DNA from: Herpetosiphon aurantiacus DSM 785
GTDB taxonomy: Bacteria; Chloroflexota; Chloroflexia; Chloroflexales; Herpetosiphonaceae
DNA length: 64,000 bases
Reading direction: 5' to 3'
Assembly: GCA_000018565.1 (NCBI GenBank)
Contig: CP000875.1
Coordinates: 2,681,199 to 2,745,198 of the forward strand
Part shown: positions 9,434 to 18,008 of the stretch, piece after piece
How positions within the stretch are numbered: the stretch's first letter is position 1
How the letters are laid out: the number at the start of each line of letters is the position of its first letter
Notes under the pieces: generated by a model
What the model was told of the DNA's origin: nothing
The model's input: the letters and a program-made list of their open reading frames with translations, nothing else
Databases searched by the model: none
Position numbers and translations under genes: made by a program

Positions 9434-9466
9434 AAGCGAGCCTGCCGCCTAGAAACAGGCTCGCTT
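9434..9466. terminator. Second hairpin with the same loop sequence
   Basis: Perfect 11-bp stem (AAGCGAGCCTG and its complement) around the loop CCGCCTAGAAA. The stem differs entirely from the hairpin at 9376-9420, yet the loop shares CCGCCTAGAA with it. Confidence 0.7.
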
Positions 9467-9476
9467 GGCGATTTGG

Positions 9477-12305
9477 CTATGGCGCAACGCTACAAGCAAC
9501 GCCATTCAAAACAAAGTTGGTTGGCACGGCATTTGTGCCATTATGACTAGCAATAAAGCCAAAGCTTTGTGTGCCATTGGTTGGAATATTGGCATTCCAA
9601 TCGGCGCTATGCTTGGCAGTCACAGCTGAACCAGTTTGGGTCAGCACAGTATTCCAACTGCTCGTCACCGTTTGACCATTGGCAAAATTCCAAGTCAACG
9701 TCCAACCACCACTAATCGGCGCTCCCAAATTAGTAATTGTCACACCGCCAGTAAATGCGGTATTCCACTGATTAACCACATAGTTAATCCGGCAGCCACC
9801 AGGCGCTGGAGTTGACGTTGGCGTGTATGGCAAACTGGTTGGCGTAATTGGGGTTGCGGTTGGTACACGGGTTGAGGTTGGCGTTGGCGTATAGGGAATC
9901 GCAGTTGAAGTCAGCGGAGTCGCCGTTGGCACGCGAGTCGAGGTCGCGGTTGGCGGAACACTCGTTGCCGTCGGTGGTACGCTGGTTGAAGTTGCGGTTG
10001 GTATGCGAGTTGCGGTCGCCGTGGCTGGGGCTGGTGTATTGGTCGGAGTTGAGCCAGCAATATCACCATAAATAATCCCACGGCCATTCGTACCAATATA
10101 AACCCGCCCATAAATCCGTGGGTCGCCAGTAATAGTTTCGTTGGTCGAGCCATATTGATGTTGATCGTCGTTGATGCGCACCCATGTTGTGCCGCCATCA
10201 TCTGAGCGGAAGAAGCCTTCTACGCCATCAATTGCTCCAGTAATGTAGATTGCTTGATAGCTTTGGCTGGGTGCTGCCTTACCAAAACCAACCACATTGG
10301 CAACCTGCACTCCAGCAATTTTGCTGAATGTTGTGCCACCATCGGTTGAATGGAACAAGCCATCTTGGCCGCCAGCCAACCACAAATCGCCTTCGATGCC
10401 CAAAACAGCCTCGATTTTGGCGCTCTTGGTGGGCAAGCCCGTTGCAACAGCGGTAAAGTTGCGGGCTGCATCGGTGCTGCGATAGAGCGTACCATTGGCG
10501 ATGCCATAGAAAGTCGTCGATTTCACCCGATCAGCAATCACGACTGCCCCAGCCGGAATACCAGCACTCGCCGACCAACTATTACCACAGCCCATCGAGT
10601 AACTGACTGGAGCAGTCGTACCGCTCCAAACAATCATCGAAGCATCGGAAGCCATGGCGATTTTTCCGCCACCAACCGAGCCAGTTGGTTCACTGCTGGC
10701 GTGCGACCAATTTTGGCCGCCATCCCATGAACACGCCACCCGTTTGACCGTGCTGCCTTCGCCAACATAGCCTGTGCGAGCCATCACATTCGGGCGGGTT
10801 CCAGCAAAATCGATACTGGTCGATGAGCCAAATTTGAGGCTAGCCGACCATGGTGGAGCCTTAGTCAGATCGGTATGATAGAAGCCAGCAATATCACCCA
10901 AGGCACTCACCAAGTGCACGCCTTCTGGTGGGCTGACCAATTCGAGAACTGCGGTTTCTTCAAGGCCATGGGCACGCACATCAAGCGCAACTTTGCCGCC
11001 AGTATCCCAAGCGGTCAAATTATCGGTGCCATAAATCGTTGCGCCAGTGCCATAGAGCATGCGATCTGAGTTGAATGGATCAATCTCGATGTCGCCGATC
11101 ATCCAGCCTAATTTGGGTGCAACTTCAGGTGCGGTTGCATTACCACCAAAGTCGAGCCATGGCGATGTACTAATATCTTGGGTATAGCGGAAGGTGCGTT
11201 CGGGATAGTTGGCCCATTCCCAAATACCGCTCCATGTTGCGCCGCCATCGGTGCTGCGATAAATCAAGGCATCAGGCCACCATGAATTGAGGCTAGTTAC
11301 CAACAACGTATTGGGATTTTGCGCATCGACAGCCAAGCCGCCATAGCCAAAATAATCGTCGGCGCTGCTCGAAGGAATTGGGCTAATGTTCGTCCAAGCT
11401 TGGGTGGCGGTGTTATATTTCCAAACATCACCCTTGCCACCATCGTAGGGGCCAGGTGTATCGCTGTAGGTAATGTAGAGCATGCCATTTGAGGCGAGGG
11501 TAGCATGATGGGGTAAATAGCCAGCAGTTGGTTGGCCGGGTAATGCTGCCCAAGTTGCCCCACCATCAGTGCTGCGATAAATACTGGTGGTCGTATCAGC
11601 AACCCCAACATAAATCGTTTGCGAAGCGCTGCCACTAGTGCCAGTCCGTGGATCAAACGTTACCCATACTACCCCAATTCGGTCATTGAAGTAGGGATCG
11701 GTATAGTTGCCAATCGCCGGAAAACTGGTAACTTGCGCCCAGGTTGCGCCATAATCAGTGCTGCGCCAGAGGCCTTGGCCGCGTGTACCAAGGTAAAGCA
11801 CGCTATTTTTGTTGGGGTCAATCGCCAAACGTTCGCCCATCGAGCGGCCTGGCATATTACCGCCAAGTTTAAAGGGTAGGTCGGTGCGTGCCCACGAATT
11901 GCCTTTGTTGGTCGAGCGCAAAATCGCGCCGTTGGCCGAAGTCCAATCGTTGGTATAAGTGCCAGCGGCCAAATAGAGGCGGTTAGGATCAACTGGGTCG
12001 GTCGCGAGGCTATCGATCCCTGTCCAGTTCCAATCGGTTGCGCCAATCCAGTCGGTTAGGGGAATCCAGCGCTTGGTTGTGGGGTTCCAGCGGTATGCGC
12101 CACCAATATCGGTGCGGGCATACACCAAATCGCGTTCAGTTGGATTGTAAATAATGCCTGGGACAAAACCACCGCCAACAATCTCGACATTCGACCAATT
12201 GTATGGCTGAGTACTTGCCGCCCGCGATTGCGGCACGGCCACCATCGCTTGAATTACGCCTGCAAACAGCACCACTACTGCTGCGGCCATCTTTAGCATT
12301 CGCAT
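9477..12305 (-). CDS. Secreted GH74 xyloglucanase with C-terminal CBM2
   Basis: Extracellular beta-1,4-glucanase of 942 residues, expected to cut xyloglucan or related glucans. Order: signal peptide (about 1-31), GH74 two-propeller catalytic region (about 33-750), Thr/Pro/Ala linker (about 752-836), family 2 carbohydrate-binding module (about 838-942, with Cys near each end). The segment YARTDIGGAYRW contains Asp66, equivalent to a catalytic Asp in characterised GH74 enzymes, and sialidase-like repeats (YRSTDGGATW) recur through the domain. The minus-strand RBS AAGGAGA lies 8 bases before the ATG. The gene shares a promoter block and palindromes with the GH6 gene, suggesting co-regulation. 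GH74 also holds cellulases with low xyloglucan preference, so substrate is inferred. Confidence 0.94.
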   Translation of the reverse strand: MRMLKMAAAVVVLFAGVIQAMVAVPQSRAASTQPYNWSNVEIVGGGFVPGIIYNPTERDLVYARTDIGGAYRWNPTTKRWIPLTDWIGATDWNWTGIDSLATDPVDPNRLYLAAGTYTNDWTSANGAILRSTNKGNSWARTDLPFKLGGNMPGRSMGERLAIDPNKNSVLYLGTRGQGLWRSTDYGATWAQVTSFPAIGNYTDPYFNDRIGVVWVTFDPRTGTSGSASQTIYVGVADTTTSIYRSTDGGATWAALPGQPTAGYLPHHATLASNGMLYITYSDTPGPYDGGKGDVWKYNTATQAWTNISPIPSSSADDYFGYGGLAVDAQNPNTLLVTSLNSWWPDALIYRSTDGGATWSGIWEWANYPERTFRYTQDISTSPWLDFGGNATAPEVAPKLGWMIGDIEIDPFNSDRMLYGTGATIYGTDNLTAWDTGGKVALDVRAHGLEETAVLELVSPPEGVHLVSALGDIAGFYHTDLTKAPPWSASLKFGSSTSIDFAGTRPNVMARTGYVGEGSTVKRVACSWDGGQNWSHASSEPTGSVGGGKIAMASDASMIVWSGTTAPVSYSMGCGNSWSASAGIPAGAVVIADRVKSTTFYGIANGTLYRSTDAARNFTAVATGLPTKSAKIEAVLGIEGDLWLAGGQDGLFHSTDGGTTFSKIAGVQVANVVGFGKAAPSQSYQAIYITGAIDGVEGFFRSDDGGTTWVRINDDQHQYGSTNETITGDPRIYGRVYIGTNGRGIIYGDIAGSTPTNTPAPATATATRIPTATSTSVPPTATSVPPTATSTRVPTATPLTSTAIPYTPTPTSTRVPTATPITPTSLPYTPTSTPAPGGCRINYVVNQWNTAFTGGVTITNLGAPISGGWTLTWNFANGQTVTSSWNTVLTQTGSAVTAKHSADWNANIPTNGTQSFGFIASHNGTNAVPTNFVLNGVACSVAP

Positions 12306-12422
12306 AGATGGGGTCTCCTTTGCACCCTATTTTTGGTTACGATGTTTGATTTAAAGCAGCAGGCAAGCACTGGCAACAACGACAAACAAGATGGGCTTAG
12401 CCCTTAATTACTATTAATTAGT

Positions 12423-12440
12423 TATGGAATCGGTTCCAGA
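12423..12440. promoter_or_regulatory. LacI-type operator-like palindrome, proximal site of the GH74 gene
   Basis: TATGGAATCGGTTCCAGA, with perfect TGGAA/TTCCA arms around TCGG. It lies about 118 bases before the start codon, against 121 for the matching GH6 site. Confidence 0.5.
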
Positions 12441-12505
12441 AATATTAATAAACCAACCCTTAGCAAGCTCAATGAACGAATAAAACCCCCTTTGATAAGT
12501 AGGTG

Positions 12506-12523
12506 TTTGGGATCGGTCTCAAA
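12506..12523. promoter_or_regulatory. LacI-type operator-like palindrome, distal site of the GH74 gene
   Basis: TTTGGGATCGGTCTCAAA, 17/18 identical to the inverted site 6381-6398. It lies just downstream of the predicted transcription start. Confidence 0.6.
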
Positions 12524-12546
12524 AATTAAATTGCAATTAATCAAGC

Positions 12547-12574
12547 ATCTTAGCTAAAAAAAGCCACAAGTCAA
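12547..12574 (-). promoter_or_regulatory. Sigma-70-type promoter of the GH74 gene
   Basis: On the minus strand: -35 TTGACT (12569-12574), 16-base spacer with a T7 run, -10 TAAGAT (12547-12552). The block upstream is shared with the GH6 promoter. Confidence 0.55.
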
Positions 12575-12648
12575 TACTAAAACTTTAGAATTCATTAAAA
12601 AGGCTTGTACGATCAGATGATTCTCGCCACAATATCGCTGATCAGGCC

Positions 12649-13197
12649 TTAGCGTCCGCTGGAACGGATTGGATGAAGGATCGCATCGACGGTCTGCGTG
12701 ACATTCAAGTTACTGGTATCAAGCACAATCCATCCCTGATCAGGCGTATTGTGGCGGCATAAGTCCTGATAGATGTTCGCGATCACAGGTTGCCATTTTT
12801 GCTGATCAAATTGGCGATAACGTTCATAGTTTCGTTCAATCACTCGTTCAAACACTGGACAAAGCAAGATTTTATGCAACTGGCTCTGATCAGCTTGGGC
12901 AAACATCGCTTGTAGATCAGCCGACGTAAGCACATCATCAACAATCACGCTATATCCATGTTTCTGGTACAAGCCTGCCGTCGTACTAACGACCTCGCGA
13001 GCAAGCCGCAGTTGCTCGATCGCAGGCGGAGTCAAAACTGGAATCGGCTCAACCCGACCCGACACCACCCATGAACGCAGTTCATCAGTTGGGATATGCA
13101 AACTCAAATCAAAGCGTTGTGCCAAATGCTTGGCAACAGTTGTTTTTCCCGAACCAGGCGCACCGGTGATGACAACAATAACAGCATTAGAAGCCAT
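12649..13197 (-). CDS. Small P-loop kinase-like protein (AAA_33 / shikimate-kinase fold)
   Basis: 182-residue cytoplasmic nucleotide-binding protein. The Walker A motif GAPGSGKTT lies near residue 12, preceded by a short hydrophobic strand (VIVVIT), and a DD pair (IVDDVL) sits about 75 residues later. This layout fits AAA_33 kinases, which include gluconate-kinase-like and chloramphenicol-phosphotransferase-like enzymes acting on small molecules; the substrate is not visible. An RBS (AAGGA) precedes the ATG at a normal distance. The esterase gene ends 56 bases upstream on the same strand, so the two may be co-transcribed. Confidence 0.8.
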   Translation of the reverse strand: MASNAVIVVITGAPGSGKTTVAKHLAQRFDLSLHIPTDELRSWVVSGRVEPIPVLTPPAIEQLRLAREVVSTTAGLYQKHGYSVIVDDVLTSADLQAMFAQADQSQLHKILLCPVFERVIERNYERYRQFDQQKWQPVIANIYQDLCRHNTPDQGWIVLDTSNLNVTQTVDAILHPIRSSGR

Positions 13198-13253
13198 CCA
13201 TCAATTCCTTATCGCTGAGATTCATCATTCTACTTATACCCAAACGGCTGCAA

Positions 13254-14174
13254 CTAGCATCCAATCTGTGTTTGAATCCACGCATGGGCTTTGGCAATAA
13301 ACGCTTGGGCAATTGCACTAGCAAAGGCCCAATTCTGAAAACCATGCGGCCCACCAGCTACAATCTCAAACGTTACGTCAACGTCAACTACTTGTAAACG
13401 TTCAGCATACAAACGATCTTCTTGGTAAAACAAATCAATATCGCCAACACCGATCCAAGTGGGAGGCAAGCCTTGCAGGTTTTCGCGTCGCGCAGGCACT
13501 GCATAGGCTGGAATTGCATCAATGCCAGGTTTGGTCGCCAAATAGGCTTGCCAGCCAATCACATTTTTGCGGTTATTCCAGACAAAATGCTCAATTGCAG
13601 TCAATTCAGCCTTGGTGGTTGTGCGGTCATCAAGCATTGGGCAAAATAGCAATTGAGCCAGAGGCTGGGTCGTGCCAAGATCAACCAAGCGTTGCGCCAA
13701 ACTTGCCGCCAAGCCACCACCAGCACTTTCGCCACCAAGCACCACCCGCGCTGGATCAATCGCTAGGGTCGTGGCCTGCTGCTGAAGCCACTGCCAACCA
13801 GCCAAACAATCGTCAAGCGGCGCAGGAAACGGGTGTTCGGGAGCCAATCGATATTCCACCGAAACCACCACAATTCCTAAGCGTTGCGCCGTCGTGGCAC
13901 ACCATTGATCATCTTGTGCCGCCTGACCAATAATCATCCCGCCGCCATGAATCCAAAACAAGGCAGCCGTTGAGTGACAAACAGTGGGGCGATAGATGCG
14001 TACTGGGGGATTCAAATCGTTGCGTTGCTCAATCGTCACTCCATCAAACTGCTTGGCCGGAATGCGACTGCCTAACCAACGTACAAAACGCCGTCCCCAA
14101 GCGCTGCCCAACGGCAAAGGTGGAATGCGGCGGACATAGCGTTGCAATTCAGGAGCGACTATTGAAAGCTGCAT
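13254..14174 (-). CDS. Alpha/beta hydrolase of the hormone-sensitive lipase group
   Basis: Predicted cytoplasmic carboxylesterase of 306 residues. The oxyanion-hole motif HGGG is at residues 76-79 and the nucleophile elbow GESAGG places the catalytic Ser at 150; an Asp in the IGVGDIDLF segment and a His in GGPHGF complete the expected triad. These are the marks of the HSL (family IV) esterases, which prefer short acyl esters. I start at the ATG at 14174 rather than the TTG at 14180 because the SD-like AAGGGG abuts the TTG but is six bases from the ATG. No signal peptide is seen. Confidence 0.9.
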   Translation of the reverse strand: MQLSIVAPELQRYVRRIPPLPLGSAWGRRFVRWLGSRIPAKQFDGVTIEQRNDLNPPVRIYRPTVCHSTAALFWIHGGGMIIGQAAQDDQWCATTAQRLGIVVVSVEYRLAPEHPFPAPLDDCLAGWQWLQQQATTLAIDPARVVLGGESAGGGLAASLAQRLVDLGTTQPLAQLLFCPMLDDRTTTKAELTAIEHFVWNNRKNVIGWQAYLATKPGIDAIPAYAVPARRENLQGLPPTWIGVGDIDLFYQEDRLYAERLQVVDVDVTFEIVAGGPHGFQNWAFASAIAQAFIAKAHAWIQTQIGC

Positions 14175-14478
14175 CGACAACCCCTTTCAAGCCAAAAATC
14201 ATGCTCAATTAACCTGCTAAATAGCAGATTAAGCCCAATTTGTACAGTAAATGGCAGTGATTTACCAGCAAAAATCCCTTTTTTCGCCATTTCAGGCAGG
14301 TATGCTAAAGCTGGATCACCCAAAGGAGCACCAATTGCCAATGCGGTCAATTCGCAAATCGAAGTTCGAAGAGCAGAGTAGAAACCTACAGATACAAAAG
14401 GGAACCAAAGAGGAGCAAGCAACGTTTGATCGGTGTGGTCCACAATGCCTTATCAATTTAACCAAAAAAGAGGATGTT
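14175..14478. other. Divergent intergenic region
   Basis: Between the esterase and the von Willebrand lipoprotein gene. The vWA reading frame stays open back to 14251, but that extension has no signal peptide and no RBS and is not taken as coding. A small hairpin (CTGCT/AGCAG, 14214-14227) is the only structure noticed. Confidence 0.5.
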
Positions 14479-16173
14479 ATGCGACTAAAACGAAGCAGCA
14501 TTGTGCTGATCGCATTGATCATCAGCGCTTGTGGGGGAGAAGCGAGCCTACCAACGATCAATCCGCAACCACAACGGCCAGCGCCGCAGCCACGGCCAAC
14601 CAGCGCCGCCGACGATCAATCAGCGCAATGGCCGACTGCCGAAGCAACGAGCGTAGCGCCAGCGCCACAACCAATGCCGACTCAAGCAGCAGATGCCGGT
14701 CAGCCAGTGCCAAATCCTGCTGCTGGTAAACCCTTGGTTGATACGTGGGAGCTGCCAACCCAACCGATCGATCCAAATCCAAATTACGCCTACGAACAAG
14801 ATCAAGAAATCTTTGATTCGATGTATTTTAAAAATTATGGCACAAATCCATTCGTGCGGACAGAAACCGACCCCTTATCAACCTTTGCGATGGATATTGA
14901 CAGTGCTTCGTACAGCCTGATGCGCAGTAGCATCAACCAAGGCCTCTTACCGCCAGCCGATTCAGTGCGAGTCGAAGAATATCTGAACGCCTTTGATTAC
15001 GAGTATCCCCAGCCCGAAGATGGCGATTTTGCGATCTACAGCGAAGTAGCGCCATCGCCATTTGGCGGCCCCAACTACGAGCTAGTGCAAATTGGCATTC
15101 AAGCTCGAAGTATCGAAGTAGCTGATCGCAAGCCTGCCGCCCTTACCTTTGTGATCGATACATCGGGATCGATGGCCCAAGATAATCGCTTGGAAATGGT
15201 CAAAAATGCCCTGATTTATTTGGCTGGGCAACTTGAGCCTGACGATAGTTTGGCAATTGTGGCCTTTAACGATGGAATGCGAGTGGTGTTAAACCCAACT
15301 TCGGGCGAAAATCAGATGGATATCATCACCGCAATCAATTCACTTGAGCCAGCTGGCAGCACCAACGCCGAAGCTGGACTTTATAAAGGCTTTGAATTAG
15401 CCTGGCAAGCCTTCAAACCGGAAGGCATCAACCGGATTTTGCTCTGCTCAGATGGCGTGGCTAACAGCGGCATGACCGAACCAAGTCAACTGCTCGCGAC
15501 CTTCCAACAATATCTTGATGCAGGCGTTCAGCTTTCGACCTATGGCGTGGGTATGGGCAACTACAACGACATTTTGTTAGAGCAACTGGCCGACAAAGGC
15601 GATGGCAATTATGCCTATTTCGATTCAGCCGATGAAGCCCAACGCCTGTTTGGCGAGCAATTGACTGGTTCGCTGCAAACCATCGGGCGCGAAGCCAAAA
15701 TCCAAGTTAATTTTGACCCAAATGTAGTGAAACGGTATCGCTTGATTGGCTATGAAAATCGTGCGGTAGCCGATAGCGACTTCCGCAACGACAGTGTTGA
15801 TGGTGGCGAAGTTGGCGCGGGCCATAGTGTGACAGCGCTGTATGAAATCAAGCGCCATCCTGATGCCCAAGGCCCAATCGCCCAAGTTAATATTCGCTAT
15901 ATCAGCATGGATACTAACGCACCAGTTGAAGAAAGCCTGAATATTTCAACGGCGCAAATTCATAGCAGTTTTGATCGCGCCAGTGCGCGAATGCACCTAG
16001 CAACGAGCGTCGCCGAATACGCCGAACTATTACGCCATTCACGCTGGAATAACGGCACTGATATCCTTGATGTGCTTGATCTGGCTGAAGAAGCGGCGCT
16101 AGATTTACCCAATAATCAAAGTGCCGTTGAATTTGTTACCCTGCTACGGCGGGCTGAGCAGATGCACCAATAA
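14479..16173 (+). CDS. von Willebrand factor type A lipoprotein (YfbK-like)
   Basis: Surface lipoprotein of 564 residues. A short signal ends in the lipobox at Cys18 (ISACGG), followed by a Pro/Ala/Gln-rich spacer to about residue 90, a vWF_A N-terminal domain with the DNPFV-like NPFVRTETDPLSTF segment, a vWA domain with the MIDAS motif DTSGS at 227-231, and a C-terminal DUF3520-like region. This order matches the YfbK family, whose function is unsettled; vWA domains usually bind protein partners through a metal ion. The ATG at 14479 is chosen because it follows AGAGGA and begins a proper lipoprotein signal. A strong terminator follows. Confidence 0.9.
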   Translation: MRLKRSSIVLIALIISACGGEASLPTINPQPQRPAPQPRPTSAADDQSAQWPTAEATSVAPAPQPMPTQAADAGQPVPNPAAGKPLVDTWELPTQPIDPNPNYAYEQDQEIFDSMYFKNYGTNPFVRTETDPLSTFAMDIDSASYSLMRSSINQGLLPPADSVRVEEYLNAFDYEYPQPEDGDFAIYSEVAPSPFGGPNYELVQIGIQARSIEVADRKPAALTFVIDTSGSMAQDNRLEMVKNALIYLAGQLEPDDSLAIVAFNDGMRVVLNPTSGENQMDIITAINSLEPAGSTNAEAGLYKGFELAWQAFKPEGINRILLCSDGVANSGMTEPSQLLATFQQYLDAGVQLSTYGVGMGNYNDILLEQLADKGDGNYAYFDSADEAQRLFGEQLTGSLQTIGREAKIQVNFDPNVVKRYRLIGYENRAVADSDFRNDSVDGGEVGAGHSVTALYEIKRHPDAQGPIAQVNIRYISMDTNAPVEESLNISTAQIHSSFDRASARMHLATSVAEYAELLRHSRWNNGTDILDVLDLAEEAALDLPNNQSAVEFVTLLRRAEQMHQ

Positions 16174-16180
16174 CTAAAAT

Positions 16181-16219
16181 AATCAACGCCCGTTTCAGCA
16201 ACTGAAATGGGCGTTGATT
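16181..16219. terminator. Hairpin terminator between the vWA and pentapeptide genes
   Basis: 18-bp stem with one G-T pair (arms 16181-16198 and 16202-16219) and a 3-base loop, eight bases after the vWA stop and between converging genes. Confidence 0.75.
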
Positions 16220-16249
16220 ACCAGAATGCCAGTACAAAAACAATAGTAC

Positions 16250-16858
16250 CTAGCAAGCAACCTCACGAGCGAGCAGATGGTCATCGAAAATCAAACCATG
16301 GTCAGCGCTATTCCAACCCAATGGCCACAAGGTTCCAGCGTTGTAGCGAGCACCTTGGAGTTGAGCGTCAGTCAGGGTAGCGTTGCGCAGATCAGCATCA
16401 CGCAGATCAGCACCGCGCAAATCAGCGCCAGTGAAATTCAATTGTTGGCGAGCTGGGTGAGCCGATTGATTGGAGCGAACGCCAAACAAACTAGCATCGA
16501 CCAAGATTGCGCCACAAAATTGAGCTTGGCTCAGGTTGGCCCCTGAGAGATCAGCATTGGTAAAATCAGCGCCATCGCATTGAGCTTGATTCAGATTTGC
16601 ATCACGGAAATCTGCAGCGACAGCAGCAACTCGATTGAGTCGAGCGCGATGAAAATTAGCGCGTTGAAGATTAGCGCCACTTAATTGGGCACGCACTAAA
16701 TCAGCCAAGTTGAATTGGGTATCTGCCAATTGTGCATCACAAAAATCGTGGTGACGCAAGCGGGCAAATTGCATGTTGCTGCGATAGGCCGACGAAACGG
16801 GCGTTTGAACAGGGTGGTTTTGTACGTCCAAAACCAAAACATCGCGCTGGGTTGTCAT
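16250..16858 (-). CDS. Pentapeptide-repeat protein
   Basis: 202-residue cytoplasmic protein made mainly of A(D/N)LXX repeats from about residue 30 to 170, for example ADLRGADLRDADLR and ADFTNADLSGANL, which should fold as a right-handed quadrilateral beta-helix. An interruption rich in Ser/His/Gln (VRSNQSAHPARQQ) splits the helix into two blocks. Some such proteins mimic DNA and bind gyrase (Qnr, MfpA), but nothing here identifies a target. AAGG lies upstream of the ATG. Several Cys residues in repeat positions (FCDAQL, QCDGADF, FCGAIL) are a mild peculiarity. Confidence 0.88.
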   Translation of the reverse strand: MTTQRDVLVLDVQNHPVQTPVSSAYRSNMQFARLRHHDFCDAQLADTQFNLADLVRAQLSGANLQRANFHRARLNRVAAVAADFRDANLNQAQCDGADFTNADLSGANLSQAQFCGAILVDASLFGVRSNQSAHPARQQLNFTGADLRGADLRDADLRNATLTDAQLQGARYNAGTLWPLGWNSADHGLIFDDHLLAREVAC

Positions 16859-18008
16859 AGCAGTCTACCTTCATTTAACGTCGTGGTTAAAAGAGCAAGG
16901 GCGAATAATGATGAGCGTTGGGGTTTGCTATTAGCGCAAGCCTAAGCAAGAAGTATGCTCATCGTTCGGTGACCAAGCCAAAAGGTATCTAGAACTCCAG
17001 CTACGCTGTTGAATTCGAGGCATTGCAGGCAAGAATGAAACCAAAAGAGCAATTGTTTGGGCAATCATACCAACGCGGACTGATGAACGATTTCGGTCTG
17101 GAAAGAAACAATACAACATGGTAACTCCAAACATCAGACGGTCAGGGTCTGAGGTAAGAATTTGGGTGTGTTTATGCCATATAAACACGGGCCGATAGAA
17201 ATCCCGCCTCCGATAGTACCTACCACGCGTAGCCATACCATAGCGTTGCTGCTGGCAGTAATCAGCGGTATATCACCCACAATCACCAGCCAAGGTTCGG
17301 TTCAAACAACGAGGCTATTAGCCTTGTACAGGGTTGTCTGTTAGAACTTTTAGCTCGACGCGCTTACCCGTTGGGGGGATACGCTGTCAATTGTTGTGGC
17401 AAGTCGTGCCACGCTAATTTGGTGATGGTTGTTCAGATAAGATTGGTTTATCTGTGGGTTGTGGGGAAGATTATACACAGATTAACCGCCATACCACTAG
17501 GTAATTAGAAACCATTTCGATAGTACCAATAGTACCACTTGGTTTCTGACCTAGAGTGTATAGGAACTCAGTACTAGCACTTCTAGAATGACTTACCCAT
17601 GCTATGGTATAACATTCACAAGGATAATTGTGCAACAACCGTTCTAGTCCTGACTATCAAGTAGTTAGGATCAGTGTAGCCCGTATCATACCAAGAATTG
17701 CGAAATTTGTCACATGGAAATGGTGGTAATGGTAGGGTAGAAATATGGGCCAAATATCCAACTTAAATACTATACAACTATAGGCCGTCTATGGTACACT
17801 TTCCACACATAAACCTATAGGCCTATCGGTATATTGACATATGTGAAGTGTAAACGAATTCCACGCCAGATCAGGCCTACCACTGCTTGAATGCCACCAA
17901 TTCCGCTCTTTGCTCCGCGCATCAATTCAAGCAGATCATTGTGGTTGCTGATGGAAGAGTCGTTAATCTTTGGCAGTGCATAGCAGGCGCTATGCTGAAG
18001 GAGCAAGC
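16859..18008. other. 1.15 kb stretch without a recognisable gene
   Basis: Open frames here are short, lack ribosome-binding sites and have unlikely compositions. Structures noted: a perfect 8-bp hairpin GTGTTTAT/ATAAACAC at 17168-17188, and an imperfect inverted repeat around 17494-17557 (CTAGGTAATTAGAAACCA against TGGTTTCTGACCTAG). The GTACC/GGTAC-like words around 17215 and 17521-17540 recur. The last 200 bases presumably hold the kinase promoter. The region could contain an unrecognised RNA or gene remnants. Confidence 0.5.

Larger units (their letters stand above)
12306..12648. promoter_or_regulatory. Upstream control region of the GH74 gene
   Basis: No gene. It contains two operator-like palindromes (12423-12440, 12506-12523), a minus-strand promoter (12547-12574) and the AT-rich block 12570-12598, in the same order and at nearly the same distances as in front of the GH6 gene. 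Confidence 0.7.

Noticed and set aside
14251-14478. N-terminal extension of the vWA frame
   Set aside because: No RBS, and it would bury the lipoprotein signal that starts at 14479.
16931-17236. 101-codon minus-strand open frame in the gene-free stretch
   Set aside because: No RBS, odd Arg/Trp/Cys composition, no recognisable domain.
17471-17479. TTATACACA, a DnaA-box match
   Set aside because: A single box without an AT-rich unwinding element, dnaA or dnaN nearby does not make an origin.
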